NCBI RefSeq assembly: GCF_000346465.2
Contig: NC_034016.1
Location: 8,340,611 to 8,404,610 of the forward strand
Direction of reading: 5' to 3'
DNA from: Prunus persica
Taxonomy: Eukaryota; Streptophyta; Magnoliopsida; Rosales; Rosaceae
Length of the DNA: 64,000 nt
How positions within the stretch are numbered: the stretch's first letter is position 1; the number at the start of each line of letters is the position of its first letter. Shown in pieces: positions 24,948 to 35,994 of this stretch. The translations under genes and the position numbers were made by a program. The notes under the pieces were generated by a model. It did not search any database. It had not been told where the DNA came from and worked only from the letters and a program-made list of their open reading frames with translations.

Positions 24948-27900
24948 GCTATTTTATTTCACTCAAAACTCACAAAATCATTCATCCCACCATATTATGA
25001 TGTTGCCCAAGTTTTGGGCTCAATCCGATATCTACTGGCTAATGAAATTGGACACTTCAAGTTCGTACGGAGTTCGTTCCGTAAATGGAGTGGTTGGTGT
25101 CTTGCACAGTTTTAGCCATTGGATTTCACTCAAAACTCACCAAATGACTCCTCCCACCATATTATGATGTTGACTAAGTTTTGGGCTCAATCCGATATCG
25201 ATTGAACCAAGAAATTGGACACTTGGAGTTCTAACGAAGTTCGTTCTGTAAATGGAGCGGTTTGTCGATTGCATCGTTTAAGCCATTGGATTTCACTCAA
25301 AACTGACCAAATGACTCCTCCCACTATATTATGATGTTGACCAAGTTTTGGGCTGAATCCGATATCGATTGAACCAAGAAATTGGACAATTCTACTTCGT
25401 ACGAAGTTCGTTCCGTAAATGGATTGGTTGGTGTATTGCACAGTTGTAACCATTGGATTTCACTCAAATCTCACCAAATGACTCGTCCCACCATATTATG
25501 ATGTTGACCAAGTTTTGGGCTTAATCCGATGTCGATTGGCCAATAAAATTGGATACTTCAAGTTCGTACGAAGTTCGTTCCTTAAATGGACTGGTTGGTG
25601 TATTGCAGGTTTTAGCGATTGAATTTCACTCAACACACACCAAATGAATCCTCCCACCATATTATGATGTTGACCAAGTTTTGGGCTCATTCCGATATCG
25701 ATTGAACAATGAAATTGGACACGTCAAGTTCGTACAAGGTTCGTTCCGTAAATGGACTGGTTGGTGTATTGCCTAGTTTTAGCCATTGGATTTCACTCAA
25801 AACTCACCAAATTACTCCTCCCACCATATTATGTTGTTGACTAGGTTTTGGGCTCATTCCAATATCGATTGAACCAAGATATCGGACAATTCAAGTTCGT
25901 ACGAAGTTCGTTCATCAAATGGAGTTGTTGGTGTACTGCATAGTTTTTGCTATAGGATTTCACTCAAAACCCACCAAATGACTCCTCCCACCATATGATA
26001 ATGTTCACCAAGTTTTGGGCTCAATCCGATATCGATTGGTCAATGAAATTGGACACTTCAATTTCGTACGAAGTTCGTTCTATAAATGGAGTGGTTGGTG
26101 TATTGCATAGTTTTAGCAATTGGATTTCACTCAAAACTCACTAAATGACTCCTCCCTCCATATCATGATGTTGACCAAGTGTTGAGCTCAATCTGATGTC
26201 GATTGAACCAAGAAATTGGACAATTCAAGTTCGTATGAAGTTCGTTCCGAAAATGGAGTGGTTGGTGTATTGCATAGTTTTAGGAATTGTATTTCACTCA
26301 AAACTCACGAAATGACACCTCCCACCATATTATGATGTTGACCAAGTTTTGGGCTCAATCCGATATCGATTGAACCAAGAAATTGGACAATTCAAGTTCG
26401 TACGAAGTTCTTTCCTTAAATGGAGTGGTTGGTGTATTGCATAGTTTTAGCCATTAGATTTCACTCAAAACTCACCCAATGACTCCTCCCGCCACATTAT
26501 GATGCTGACAAAGTTTTGAGCTCAATCCAATATCTATTGAACCAAGAAATTGGACAATTCAAGTTCGTACGAAGTTCTTTCCGTAAATGGAGTGGTTGGT
26601 GTATTGCATGGTTTTAGCCATTGGATTTCATTCAAAACTCACCAAATGTCTCCTCCCACCATATTATGATGTTAACCAAGTTTTGGGCTCAATCCTATAC
26701 CGATTGGCCAATGAAATTGGACAATTCAAGTTCGTTCGAAGTTCGTTCCGTAAATAGAATGGTTGGTGTATTGCATAGTTTTAGCGATAGGATTTCACCC
26801 AAAACTCACCAAATGACTCCTCCTACCATATTTTGATGTTGACCAAGTTTTGGGCTCCATCCAAGCTCGATTGAACCAAGAAATTGGACAATTCAAGTTC
26901 GTACGAAGTTCATTCCTTAAACAGAGTGGTTGGTGTATTGCATGGTTTTAGCAATTGGATTTCACTCAAAACTCATCAAATGACTCCTCCCACCATATTA
27001 TGATGTTGACCAAGTTTTGGGCTCAATCCGATATCGATTGCCCAATGAAATTGGACAATTCAAGTTCGTTCCATAAATGGAGTAGTTGGTGTATTGCTTA
27101 GTTTTAGCGATCGGATTGAGCCCAAAACTCACAAAATGACTCCTCCGACCATATTATGATGTTGACCAAGTTTTGGCCTCAATCCGATATCGATTGGCTA
27201 ATGAAATTGGACACCTGAAGTTCGTACGAAGTTCATTCCGTAAATGGAGTGGTTGGGGTGTTGCATAGTTTTAGCAATTGGATTTCACTCAAAACTCACT
27301 AAATGACTCATGGCACCATATTATGTTGTTGACCAAGTTTTGGGCTTAATCCGATATTGATTGGCCAATGAAATTGGAGACTTAAAGTTCGTATGAAATT
27401 CGTTCCATAAATGTAGTGGTTGGTTTATTGCATGTTTTAGGGATTGGATTTCACTCAAAACTCACCAAATGACTCCTCCCACCATATTATGATGTGACCA
27501 AGTTTTTGGCTCAATCCAATATCAATTGAACCAAGATATTGGACAATTCAAGTTCATACGAAGTTTGTTCCGTAAATGGAGTGGTTGGTATATTGCATAG
27601 TTTTAGCGATTGGATTTCACTCAAAAGTCACTAAATGTCTCGACCCACCATATTATGATGTTGACCAAGTTTTGGGCTCAATCTGATATCGATTGGCCAA
27701 TGAAATTGGATAATTCAAGTTCATACGAAGTTTGTTCCGTAAATGGAGTGGTTGGTATATTGCATAGTTTTAGCGATTGGATTTCACTCAAAAGTCACTA
27801 AATGTCTCGACCCACCATATTATGATGTTGACCAAGTTTTGGGCTCAATCTGATATCGATTGGCCAATGAAATTGGACAATTCAAGTTTGTACGAAGTTC

Positions 27901-28097
27901 GTTCTGTAAATGGAGTGGTTGGGGTAGTGCATAGTTTTAGCTATTGGATTTCACTCAAAACTCACCAAATGACTCATGCCAACATATTATGATGTTGACT
28001 AAGTTTTAGGCTCATTCCGATATCGATTGGCCAATGAAATTGGACACTTAAAGTTCGTATGAAATTCATTCCGTAAATGTAGTGGTTGGTGTATTGC
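24948..28097 (+). repeat. Satellite array, continuation to its right border
   Basis: The same ~167-bp monomers and orientation resume after the solo LTR, about 19 copies. Two neighbouring monomers are identical over ~158 bp (27552-27710 and 27719-27877). The array stops inside a monomer near 28097, where unrelated sequence begins. Confidence 0.95.
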
Positions 28098-28752
28098 ATG
28101 GTGATGCTTGCTCTCTTTGGATGTGTTTATCCTAGGGAGAGGAAGAATATGGAAGAACACGGATTGAGATTGAAGCTTCCAGCAATGAGTAGTGATGTTG
28201 CTTACTCTGGATGTGTTGAAGATGACTTGCTGATGTTGAAATGAGATTATATGAGCTTGGCATGAGAGCTTGGACTGTGGGAGCTAAAGACCCACAAGTT
28301 TAGCAGATGAGAACGCTTGTGCCTGAGTTGGCGTTTGATATGCTTGAGTTTGGGTGTTAAGAATTTATTGTTGGTTTAATCGTTTGGCTGTGATGGTTGT
28401 TGGGATGCCTATAGCAGTCAAATGAATGGGGTTTCAAAGAGCATGGCTGAGGAAAGAAAAGCTTAAGACTTTGAAGGGTATGGTGTTTGAAACAGTGATT
28501 CTAGAGAAATTTAAGAGTTCTAGCAGTGGGAGGATAAAACGAATAGTTTGAGGCTTGAAAGCTTTGGTGTTTATAGCTTGGAATGGTATGAGAAGGAAGG
28601 AAAAGCTTAGAGTTATGGTTTGTGAGGCTTTATAGGGAAAATGGAGGATTTCAAGGATTGGAAAATAGACGAAATGTTTGTGATAGCTGAGGAATGGCTT
28701 GGATGGCCGCTGGAATGCTTGCAGTAGCTGAATGGAGGAAGGAAAGTGGTAT
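28098..28752. other. Non-coding flank between satellite and CACTA
   Basis: No gene is seen. The sequence is G/T-rich on the plus strand and holds loose internal repeats, notably GATGGYYG(C/T)TGG(A/G)ATGC motifs near 28391 and 28697. A related motif lies just past the CACTA element at about 39360. The CACTA therefore inserted into an older repeated sequence of which 39340 onward is the continuation. Confidence 0.5.
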
Positions 28753-28779
28753 CACTACTACGTTTTACTATTTGCCCAA

Positions 28780-29440
28780 CGAACACGAATTCGTCGCACA
28801 AAATGTACTACAGCGACGGAAAAACATATTCATAGCGCAAAATATTGAAAATTGGTGTGACCAAATTTTTCGAAGCGCAAAATGTCTTAGCACGACAAAA
28901 ATTCTACTTCGTCGCGCAAAGTGAGGAAAAAACAAAACTCGGGTTTTTTTTGGCACCAAACACTTGCGCGTCGAGAAGAATCGTCTCGTAAGAGAACCTA
29001 GCGCGACGATTGGACACTTCGTCGCGTAAAGGTGGACACAAAATAGTGGGTCCTGTTATTTGGCTGCAAAAACTTGTGCGACGACAGTTTTTGTCGCAAA
29101 GGACACCTTAGCGCAACGACATTATTTATCGTCGCGTAAGAAAACGAGGGATATTTTTTTTTGCACCAAAATACTTGCGGGGGGATTTTTTTTTTTAGCG
29201 ACAGAAATAGTTTTCGTCGCGTAAAGTTTGATGTCGGTACATTCTTGCGCGACGAAAGATAGATTTTGCGCTACGGAAAGTTGTTTTTGCGCGACGAAAG
29301 TTGTGCGACAAACCATGTCATGCGTCACGCAAAAGTTTGATGTCGACATGTTCTTGCGTGACAAAAAAGTCGTTTTGTGCAACGGAAAAATAGTTTTTCG
29401 CAACAACAGTTTGCGAAATCAAGGGTTCGTCGCGCAAAGT
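28780..29440. repeat. Left subterminal repeat array of CACTA element
   Basis: Many copies of GCGCGACGAA and its complement TTCGTCGCGC, mostly as facing pairs some 10-40 bp apart, so each pair can form a stem. In En/Spm-type elements such subterminal motifs bind the TnpA protein (known for the family; inferred here). Short open frames across this stretch are by-products of the repeats. Confidence 0.85.
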
Positions 29441-30262
29441 CCTTCTTCTTCATATTAGAATTCTGCCATTGCAGAGGCAGAATGCAAAAAAATTAGCATT
29501 CTGCCTCTCTCTCAACCTCTCTGCCGCTGCCTCTGCTGGAAATTCAGTATGTTCATTGGGTAAGTATTTTTTGTCGTTAGTTTAAAAGTATTAATGTAAA
29601 TTCGTACTAACGCTATTAATTTTGTTCTCGTTAGGGATATTTGTAATTAGCGATTTGTGGAGAACGATTGAGAAGGTATTTTATTTGTTTTATATATTAA
29701 AAATGTTAAAGTTAGTTTGTTATGTATAAATTTTTTTTGTGAAGTTATATTTATATTATGTTGTTAAATTGTGCATGACGTAACACAATGTGTTGTGATG
29801 TACGAAGTTAATTGAAATTAACTTCGTACTTTTATTTTTATGTTTAGTAACACTTAATTTCCCGTTCGAAATTAGTTGGATTTCGTGCATGGATGCATAA
29901 AGCATGACTGCGATCCAATTAATTCTTGAATTGTCCCATTATTTAGACAGTTTGGTAATGCGTAGTGTTGTCACGTAATCTACGGCTACAGGATTAGGTT
30001 TCGATTATGGAGATTTCGGTGTCATCTCGGTACGTTCTTCGGGTGGTACGTAGGTATTTATACCTATGCCCACCTCAAGAACTGTATCGAGATGCTGCCG
30101 AAATTCATCCACGTTGAAATCTAATCTCATGTAGCCATAGGTTATGTGACAGGACTATGCATTCCCGAATGGGATAGGACCCTTACCGGAGGCATAAGGT
30201 GACATTATAACTTCGTATGAAGTTGTTGTGATTGTTGTGTTGTGATTGTGGTTTCAGGAATT
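29441..30262 (+). other. 5' leader of the transposase gene with an intron
   Basis: A short exon-like segment lies at about 29635-29680, between a TTAG acceptor and a GTATTT donor. A 577-bp intron-like stretch then ends TTTCAG at 30257, six bases before the transposase ATG. The intron carries a perfect 14-bp inverted repeat at 29800-29829 (GTACGAAGTTAATT, 2-bp centre) and the long hairpin described separately. Splice sites are read by eye. Confidence 0.5.
29933..30178 (+). repeat. Long imperfect hairpin in the transposase leader intron
   Basis: The left arm (29933-30057) pairs with the right arm (30060-30178) about a centre at 30058/30059, where TAGGTAT faces ATACCTA. Matching blocks going outward include ATCTCGGTACGTTCTTC with GAACTGTATCGAGAT, ACGGCTACAGGATTAG with CTAATCTCATGTAGCC, and TGTCCCATT with AATGGGATA. 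It is either a nested foldback MITE or a precursor-like RNA hairpin. No target duplication was identified. Confidence 0.7.
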
Positions 30263-33200
30263 ATGAGCAGAAGGTGGATACATAACCCAAATAGATTCGC
30301 AGACGAATACTTGGATGGAATCGAGGATTTTATTGAGTTTGCACGTAGACACAACCTGGGTGCAACTAGAATCTGTTGTCCTTATAGGAGGTGTAACAAC
30401 ACATTGTGGGAGACAATTGAAAATGTTGGATTTCATTTAGTAAGGAATGGAATGATTGAGACATATAGCATTTGAAACCTTCACGGGAACAATTAGACCA
30501 TGCTTCGTCTTCAAATGCCACAAGAGTGGACAATGTTGAACCTATTATGGATCCTAATGATCAAGTCATGGATATTATACAGGATATTTTTCCATTTGCA
30601 TCGACCAACATCAATCACGAAGGGAAAGATGACGTGTCTACACCAATAGATAGTGCGGAGTTTGAACAATATGAAAAACTGTTAAAAAATGTCAACCAAA
30701 AGTTATACCCGGGGTGTGAGAGCTTTTCCGTTCTCATGGCCATTGTGGAGCTAATGCACGGAAAAATAAAGTATCGTATGTCAAACCTGTGTTTCGATTA
30801 CTTTTTGGGGGTTTTCAAGAGAATGCTTCCGACAGACAATTGCTTGTCGAAAGACCATAAACACGCGCAGAAGGTGTTGAATGGTCTTGGATTGGGTTAT
30901 GAAAAAATTCACGCTTGCAAAAACAATTGCATGTTATTCTACAAGGAGCATGAAACGTTGGATACATGCCCTATATGCAATGAGTCGAGGTTCAAAATGA
31001 CATCTCAGAATAGAACGACTAAGATCCCACAAAAAGTCATGCGTTATCTGCCCCTGAAACCTAGGTTGCGGCGATTGTATATGTCGACGCATACTGCCAC
31101 AGACATGAGATGGCATAAGGAAAAACGGGTAGACGATTATGTAATGCGGCATACTGTAGATGGGGAGGCATGGAAAGAGTTCGATTGAACGTTCCCTGAG
31201 TTTGCTGCTGATCCCCGAAATGTTAGATCGGGACTTGCCACTGACGGATTCAATCCGTATGGGGTTCTAAACCAACACCATAGCACTTGGTCGATTTTCG
31301 TATTCCCATATAATTTGCCGCATTGGAAATGCATGAAAAAAGAATACATGATGATGACTGTTTTGATAACTGAGGATCCTGGCAGGGGAATCGATGTTTA
31401 CTTAAGGCTGCTAGTTGATGAGCTGAAGGATTTATGGACAAACGGTTTTCGCACGTATGATAAATCAACTGGGAAGGTGTTCACTTTGCGGGCAGCAGTC
31501 ATGTGGACTGTGAATGATTTTTCAGCATATACAATGGTTTCTGAGTGGAGCACAAAGGGTTATATGGCATGTCCTGTATGCAAGGAAGATGTAACTTCTG
31601 GTTGGCACGCTGAAAACGTTTGTTACCTTGGTCATCGGAGATGGTTTCCATGGGACCACGAGTGGTGGGAAAAAGATAAAGAGTTCGACGGGAACACAGA
31701 GCGTCGCCTCAGACCTAGAGAATGGTCTGGTGATGAGATCTTGGAACAGCTTAACCGTTTGGATATTGATCCGTTCGGGAAAACAGTTAGTTGGACCAGA
31801 CCTTCTACACATATGAACTGGACGCACAAGCCTATATTTTTTGAGCTCCCATATTGGTCGAAACTCAAATTGAGGCACAATCTAGATGTGATGCATGTTG
31901 AGAAAAATGTATTCGACACATTAGTGGGCACGATTCTAGATATCGAGGGTAAGACAAAGGACACGATCAAAGCTCATCTTGATTTGGAAAGAATGGGCAT
32001 ACGAAAGGGTTTATAGATGAATAGGGACAGTGATAAAGCTAGAAGGGATCTTGCATTCTTTTCTATGAAACCGAATGACAAAAAAGAGTTTCTAAAGTTT
32101 GTATTGTCTGTAAAGTTTCCCGATGGGTATGCTTCTAATATTGCACGTTGCGTGAATGTTGACAGGGGTAAATTTACTGGACTTAAGAGCCATGACTGCC
32201 ATGTGTTTATGCAACGCCTACTTCCTGTGGGTATTCGACATCTATTGCCAGAAGATGTAGTGAAGCCAATCATGTTGTTGTCCATATTTTTTTCCCAACT
32301 GACGGCAAAAACATTGCGAAAGATAGACATGTTTCAGTTGCGCCATGACATTGTCCAAGTCCTATGCAACTTTGAGATGATATTTCCTCCAGCTTTCTTC
32401 ACAAGTATGATGCACGTGATGGTTCACTTGCCAAAAGAGGCATTGCTCGCTGGTCCTGTCAACTATCGCTGGATGTATCCAATAGAAAGGTATATAATCC
32501 TTATCATTTGTGTATGCATCATTATCACAGGCTTGCTAATTTGTATCATATTGTTTTATTTTGACAGGCTTCTCGGAGAGCTGAAAAAAAGTGTACGCAA
32601 CAGGGCGAAGCCCGAAGGATCAATTATAGAGGCTTGGGTTCAATATGAGTCGCTTACTTTTTGTGGAATGTATTTAAAAGATGTGGAGATGGCTTTCAAT
32701 CGTCCAAAGCACAATAATGATGGAGGTATGAGAAAGGAAAAACATTCTGTTTTTGCCCAAAACGCACGACCCTTTGGAGATCCTGGATGAGAAGAGTCGT
32801 TTTCTAGAAATGACATGGAGGTAGCACATTGGTTCGTACTGAACAATTGTGATGAGATAATGGCATACTTAGATGAGCATGAAGAGATGATGAAGCAAGA
32901 ACATCCATCACATTTGGTTGCCCAAAAACACCGTGAATTGTTTCCATAATGGTTTTTGAATTATGTAAGTTATAAGTGTTTTGTATTTGACAAATATAAA
33001 TTGTAGTAATTAATTTTGTCAGACTAACATGTGAATGGTTTTGTATAATATTAGGTGAATAAGTTGAAATCATCGAATTCCCCCACTTACAGTGATGAGT
33101 TATATAACTTGGCATTTGGCCCGATTCGCGCTGAATTGTTCTTGGGTTGTAATATTAATGGCGTCAAATTTTTAGGGGCTGCACGAGATGACAAGTTGTG

Positions 33201-33849
33201 TACGTAAAATAGCGGTGTCCATGTCCCAGGTGGAGGCGAAAGTACGAACATTGATTTCTATGGCAAACTCATAACTGTCGTTCAATTGCTTTACAAAGAT
33301 CGATACCAAGTGATCATGTTTAAGTGTCGATGGTTTGATAGCAACCCAAATAGGCCGGGAAGTGTTAAAATAGATCATGGCTTACTATCTGTGAACATTA
33401 ACAGAACTTGGTATGATGACGACCCTTACATTTTGGCAAACATGGCAACACAAATTGTGTATCTAGATGACCCTAAAGCCGGGAGCGGTTGGAAAGTTGT
33501 TCAGAAGATGGATCATAGGAACGTGTATGCTATACCAGAACTAGACCCAATTGACAACAACATCGACAATGTGCTTGACCAACGTTTAGAATCTTCAATG
33601 GAAAATGATGCGGAAACACTTCGAGATACAAATGTTATACAAGAACTGTTTCAAATACAAGGAGTGTCTTCAATCGAAATACCGATTCAGTCAATTACAA
33701 TTGACCTCGGTGATCTTTCGCGATACAATGTTGCAGTGGGCCCAAGCAACGACGATGACGTAGTTATAGAGGAGGAGGAGGAGGATTGGGAGACCGAAAG
33801 TGATGATAGCGACGATAACGAAAGTTATTATAGTTCAGATGATGAATAA
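30263..33849 (+). pseudogene. TNP2-type CACTA transposase, degenerate
   Basis: Encodes the CACTA transposase that would cut the element's ends. The start ATG (30263) follows an intron acceptor, giving MSRRWIHNPNRFADEYLDG. In order: an N-terminal transposase-associated domain with Cys pairs; a second Cys motif (HACKNNCMLF...CPIC); the transposase_21/TNP2 core (LATDGFNPYG, FTLRAAVMWTVNDF, HNLDVMHVEKNVFDT); a DUF4218-like region (VNYRWMYPIER); and a DUF4216-like C-terminus (FDSNPNRPGSVKIDHG) ending in an acidic tail. Introns at 32490-32567 and 32965-33054 keep frame. Breaks: TGA at 30473, a one-base loss near 30488, TGA 31186, TAG 32014, TGA 32788, TAA 32947, TAA 33205. At least 30473 (where Trp is expected) and 31186 (CGA expected) are explained by single C-to-T or G-to-A changes. 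It is not translatable as a whole. Confidence 0.9.
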
Positions 33850-34586
33850 TGAATTTTTTTGTAATTTTATTATGCTAGTGTACAGATTTTGTGTAATACA
33901 AATGTTTGAATATATGTATTTTTTATATCCAAACCTTATATATGTGGAGAAATGAAACACTATTAAAATAAATTTAGTTATAAAACATTGGTAAATCAAT
34001 GTATCCAAACCCTTTTAATAATAATTTTTAAATTTATTTTGACAAAACACTTTTAAAAAATGAAAATGATAAACAATCTAACCTAAGGGGGTTGTATCCA
34101 ATTCTAACTTTTATTGACTTTTCATGAGTTTATGAAAGTTTATCACTTCACTTTATAAAAGAAAAAGAACAAGCGAGTTAGGTCAACGCAACAACAACCG
34201 CGTGAGACATTATTAAATAAATTGACATATACAAGAAAATGAAAAATGAAAAAAAAAATTTGTTATAAAACATTGATAAATAAATATATCCAAACCCTTT
34301 TGATACAAAGTTTGAAAATTATTGACCCAAAACATTTTTTAAAAATGAAAATGATACACAATTTGACCTAAATATGTAAATGGCGCCAAATCCTTGCGCG
34401 ACAAATCATTCCTCGTCGCGCATAGTTTATGCGATGCATAATCCACTCGTCGCATAAAGTTACAACATTTGCGCGACAACCTAACATCCGTCGCGTGATG
34501 AAATTTTGCGCGACGACAGGATACCTCTCGTCGCGCGAATATATATTATTTTACTGTTATAATATAATATATACATACATATATAT
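33850..34586. other. AT-rich spacer inside the CACTA element
   Basis: No coding. It contains two related copies of an AT-rich segment (around 33985-34070 and 34265-34370, sharing TCCAAACCCTTTT and AAAATGAAAATGATA). A small island of GCGCGACGA-type motifs follows at 34390-34550. Confidence 0.55.
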
Positions 34587-35174
34587 TTGAAATTGACGAT
34601 CGAATTTTTTCATTGTATTCATATAGGGTCAAGGAGTGTAGCTGTAAAAAATCATCAAAATCGGAGTTAAAATAACCGTTAAATCATGACTTTTCATTTA
34701 TAACCGTCAAAAAGTTTTGTCCCTTTACTTGATCTCTGAATATTTTTTTTTTCTTTCAATTTTTGGGGTCTATGATCTCGAAGTATAAACAACCAAGTTT
34801 GACAGCTGGATTACTGAAACTAGTTTCGTAGAATGCATATGCCATCAAAACCATATATTCACCAACAATGAAGAGTTTATTTATACTTTCGTTAAATATA
34901 ACATAAGATTATGTAGTATCCCCTAGTGTAAACGTCTTAAATTGAAGATCAAATTCAGTCATTATATTCATATAGGGTCAAGAAATGTAGCTATAAAAAA
35001 TCATCAAAATCGGAGTTAAAATAACCGTTAAATCATGACTTTTCATTTAGAACCGTCAAAAAGTTTTGTCCCGTTACTTGATCTCTTAATGTTTGTTTTT
35101 TCCGATTTTCGGCGTATACGATCTCGAAGTATAAAAAAAAAAGTTTGCCGATTGGATCATTGAAACTAGTTTCG
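34587..35174. repeat. Direct repeat, ~348-bp period, in CACTA element
   Basis: Two copies, about 34587-34828 and 34936-35174, share long identical runs such as TCATCAAAATCGGAGTTAAA and GTTAAATCATGACTTTTCAT, and both end at ACTAGTTTCG. The spacer between them is AT-rich. No coding potential; internal tandem duplication is usual in plant CACTA elements. Confidence 0.85.
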
Positions 35175-35206
35175 GGTTTAGGTTTAGGGTTTAGGGTTTA
35201 GGGTTT
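35174..35206 (+). repeat. Interstitial telomere-type repeat (TTTAGGG)
   Basis: Four to five head-to-tail copies of TTTAGGG, one of them short by one G, start exactly where the second direct-repeat copy ends and run into GCGCGACGAA motifs. This is the standard plant telomere unit, here deep inside a transposon. Confidence 0.85.
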
Positions 35207-35960
35207 GCGCGACGAATAACGTGTCTCCGTCTCGCAAAGTGTGCAGAAAACAAGCTTGTGCGACAAAAATATTGCTTCGTCGGCGCGCAATCTCAGTTAG
35301 ACCTTTCCCTTTCTCTCCCCCTTGAACACTTGGTCCAAATTTTTGGCGAATCAAAATCTTGGGCGACGAAAAGGGTACTTGTCAGTCGCGAAAAGTGTAC
35401 ATAAAATAGGCTTGCGCGACGAAGGGGTACGTTTTCGTCGCGCAGTCTCATTCAGACCTTTCACTCTTCCCCCTGAACACTTGACCCAAATTTTGGCAAT
35501 CACAAGCTTGCGCGAAGAAAGGGGTACTTCTTCGTCGCGCAATATCGGCAGACCTTTCACCTTCTCTCTTTCCCCTATAAACCCTAAATCCCAAATTTTG
35601 GCGGAATCACAACCCTGCGCGACGGATAGCGTTATCTGCGTCGCGCAAAGTGAACAGCAGACAACGTTGCGTGACGCTGTTGCGTCTTCGTTGCGCAAGG
35701 TTTTCACTTTCTCTCTCTCCCGCTAAACCCTAAATCCCAAAATTTTGGCGGAATGACAACGTTGCGCGACGAAAGATTTGACTATGCGTCGGGCAAAATC
35801 GCACAACCCTAAACCCTAATTCCAAATTTTGGCGGACTCACAACATTGCGCGAAGGAAATTAAATCTCTTTCGTCGCGCAAGATTCATTTAAAATATTTT
35901 GCGCGACGCTTTTAGTTATTCGTTGCGCAAAATCGAATAATTTCAGAAACGACGCGAGCG
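35205..35960. repeat. Internal composite repeat array with GCGACGA motifs
   Basis: About five units of roughly 90-150 bp, each combining an AACACTTG/AACCCTAAATCC stretch, CAAATTTTGGCGGAATCACA, a GCGCGACGAA motif and a facing TTCGTCGCGC. The motif family is the same as at the element's ends but lies ahead of the TnpA-like gene. An open frame at 35322-35726 runs through the repeats and is not a gene. Confidence 0.8.
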
Positions 35961-35994
35961 CCTCCTTCTTCCCCAGTTTCTGATTTTTTACCCT

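Noticed and set aside
1702..27992. Dozens of 60-107-codon open frames in the satellite, with similar sequences (MDFTQNSPNDSSHH...)
   Set aside because: They arise because the monomer happens to be open in one frame. They begin at TTG or similar, exceed one monomer so that neighbours overlap in different frames, and vary freely. No evidence of a gene.
28780..29440. CRISPR-like spacing of GCGCGACGAA motifs
   Set aside because: Plant nuclear DNA. The motifs alternate in orientation with irregular spacing and lie beside a CACTA terminus, so they are subterminal transposon repeats.
30242..30262. Upstream extension of the first transposase frame (start at GTG 30242)
   Set aside because: These codons fall in the intron up to the TTTCAG acceptor; the ATG at 30263 is the sensible start.
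35322..35726. 134-codon open frame and its antisense partner
   Set aside because: Runs across the composite repeat array, opposes another open frame and has no domain.
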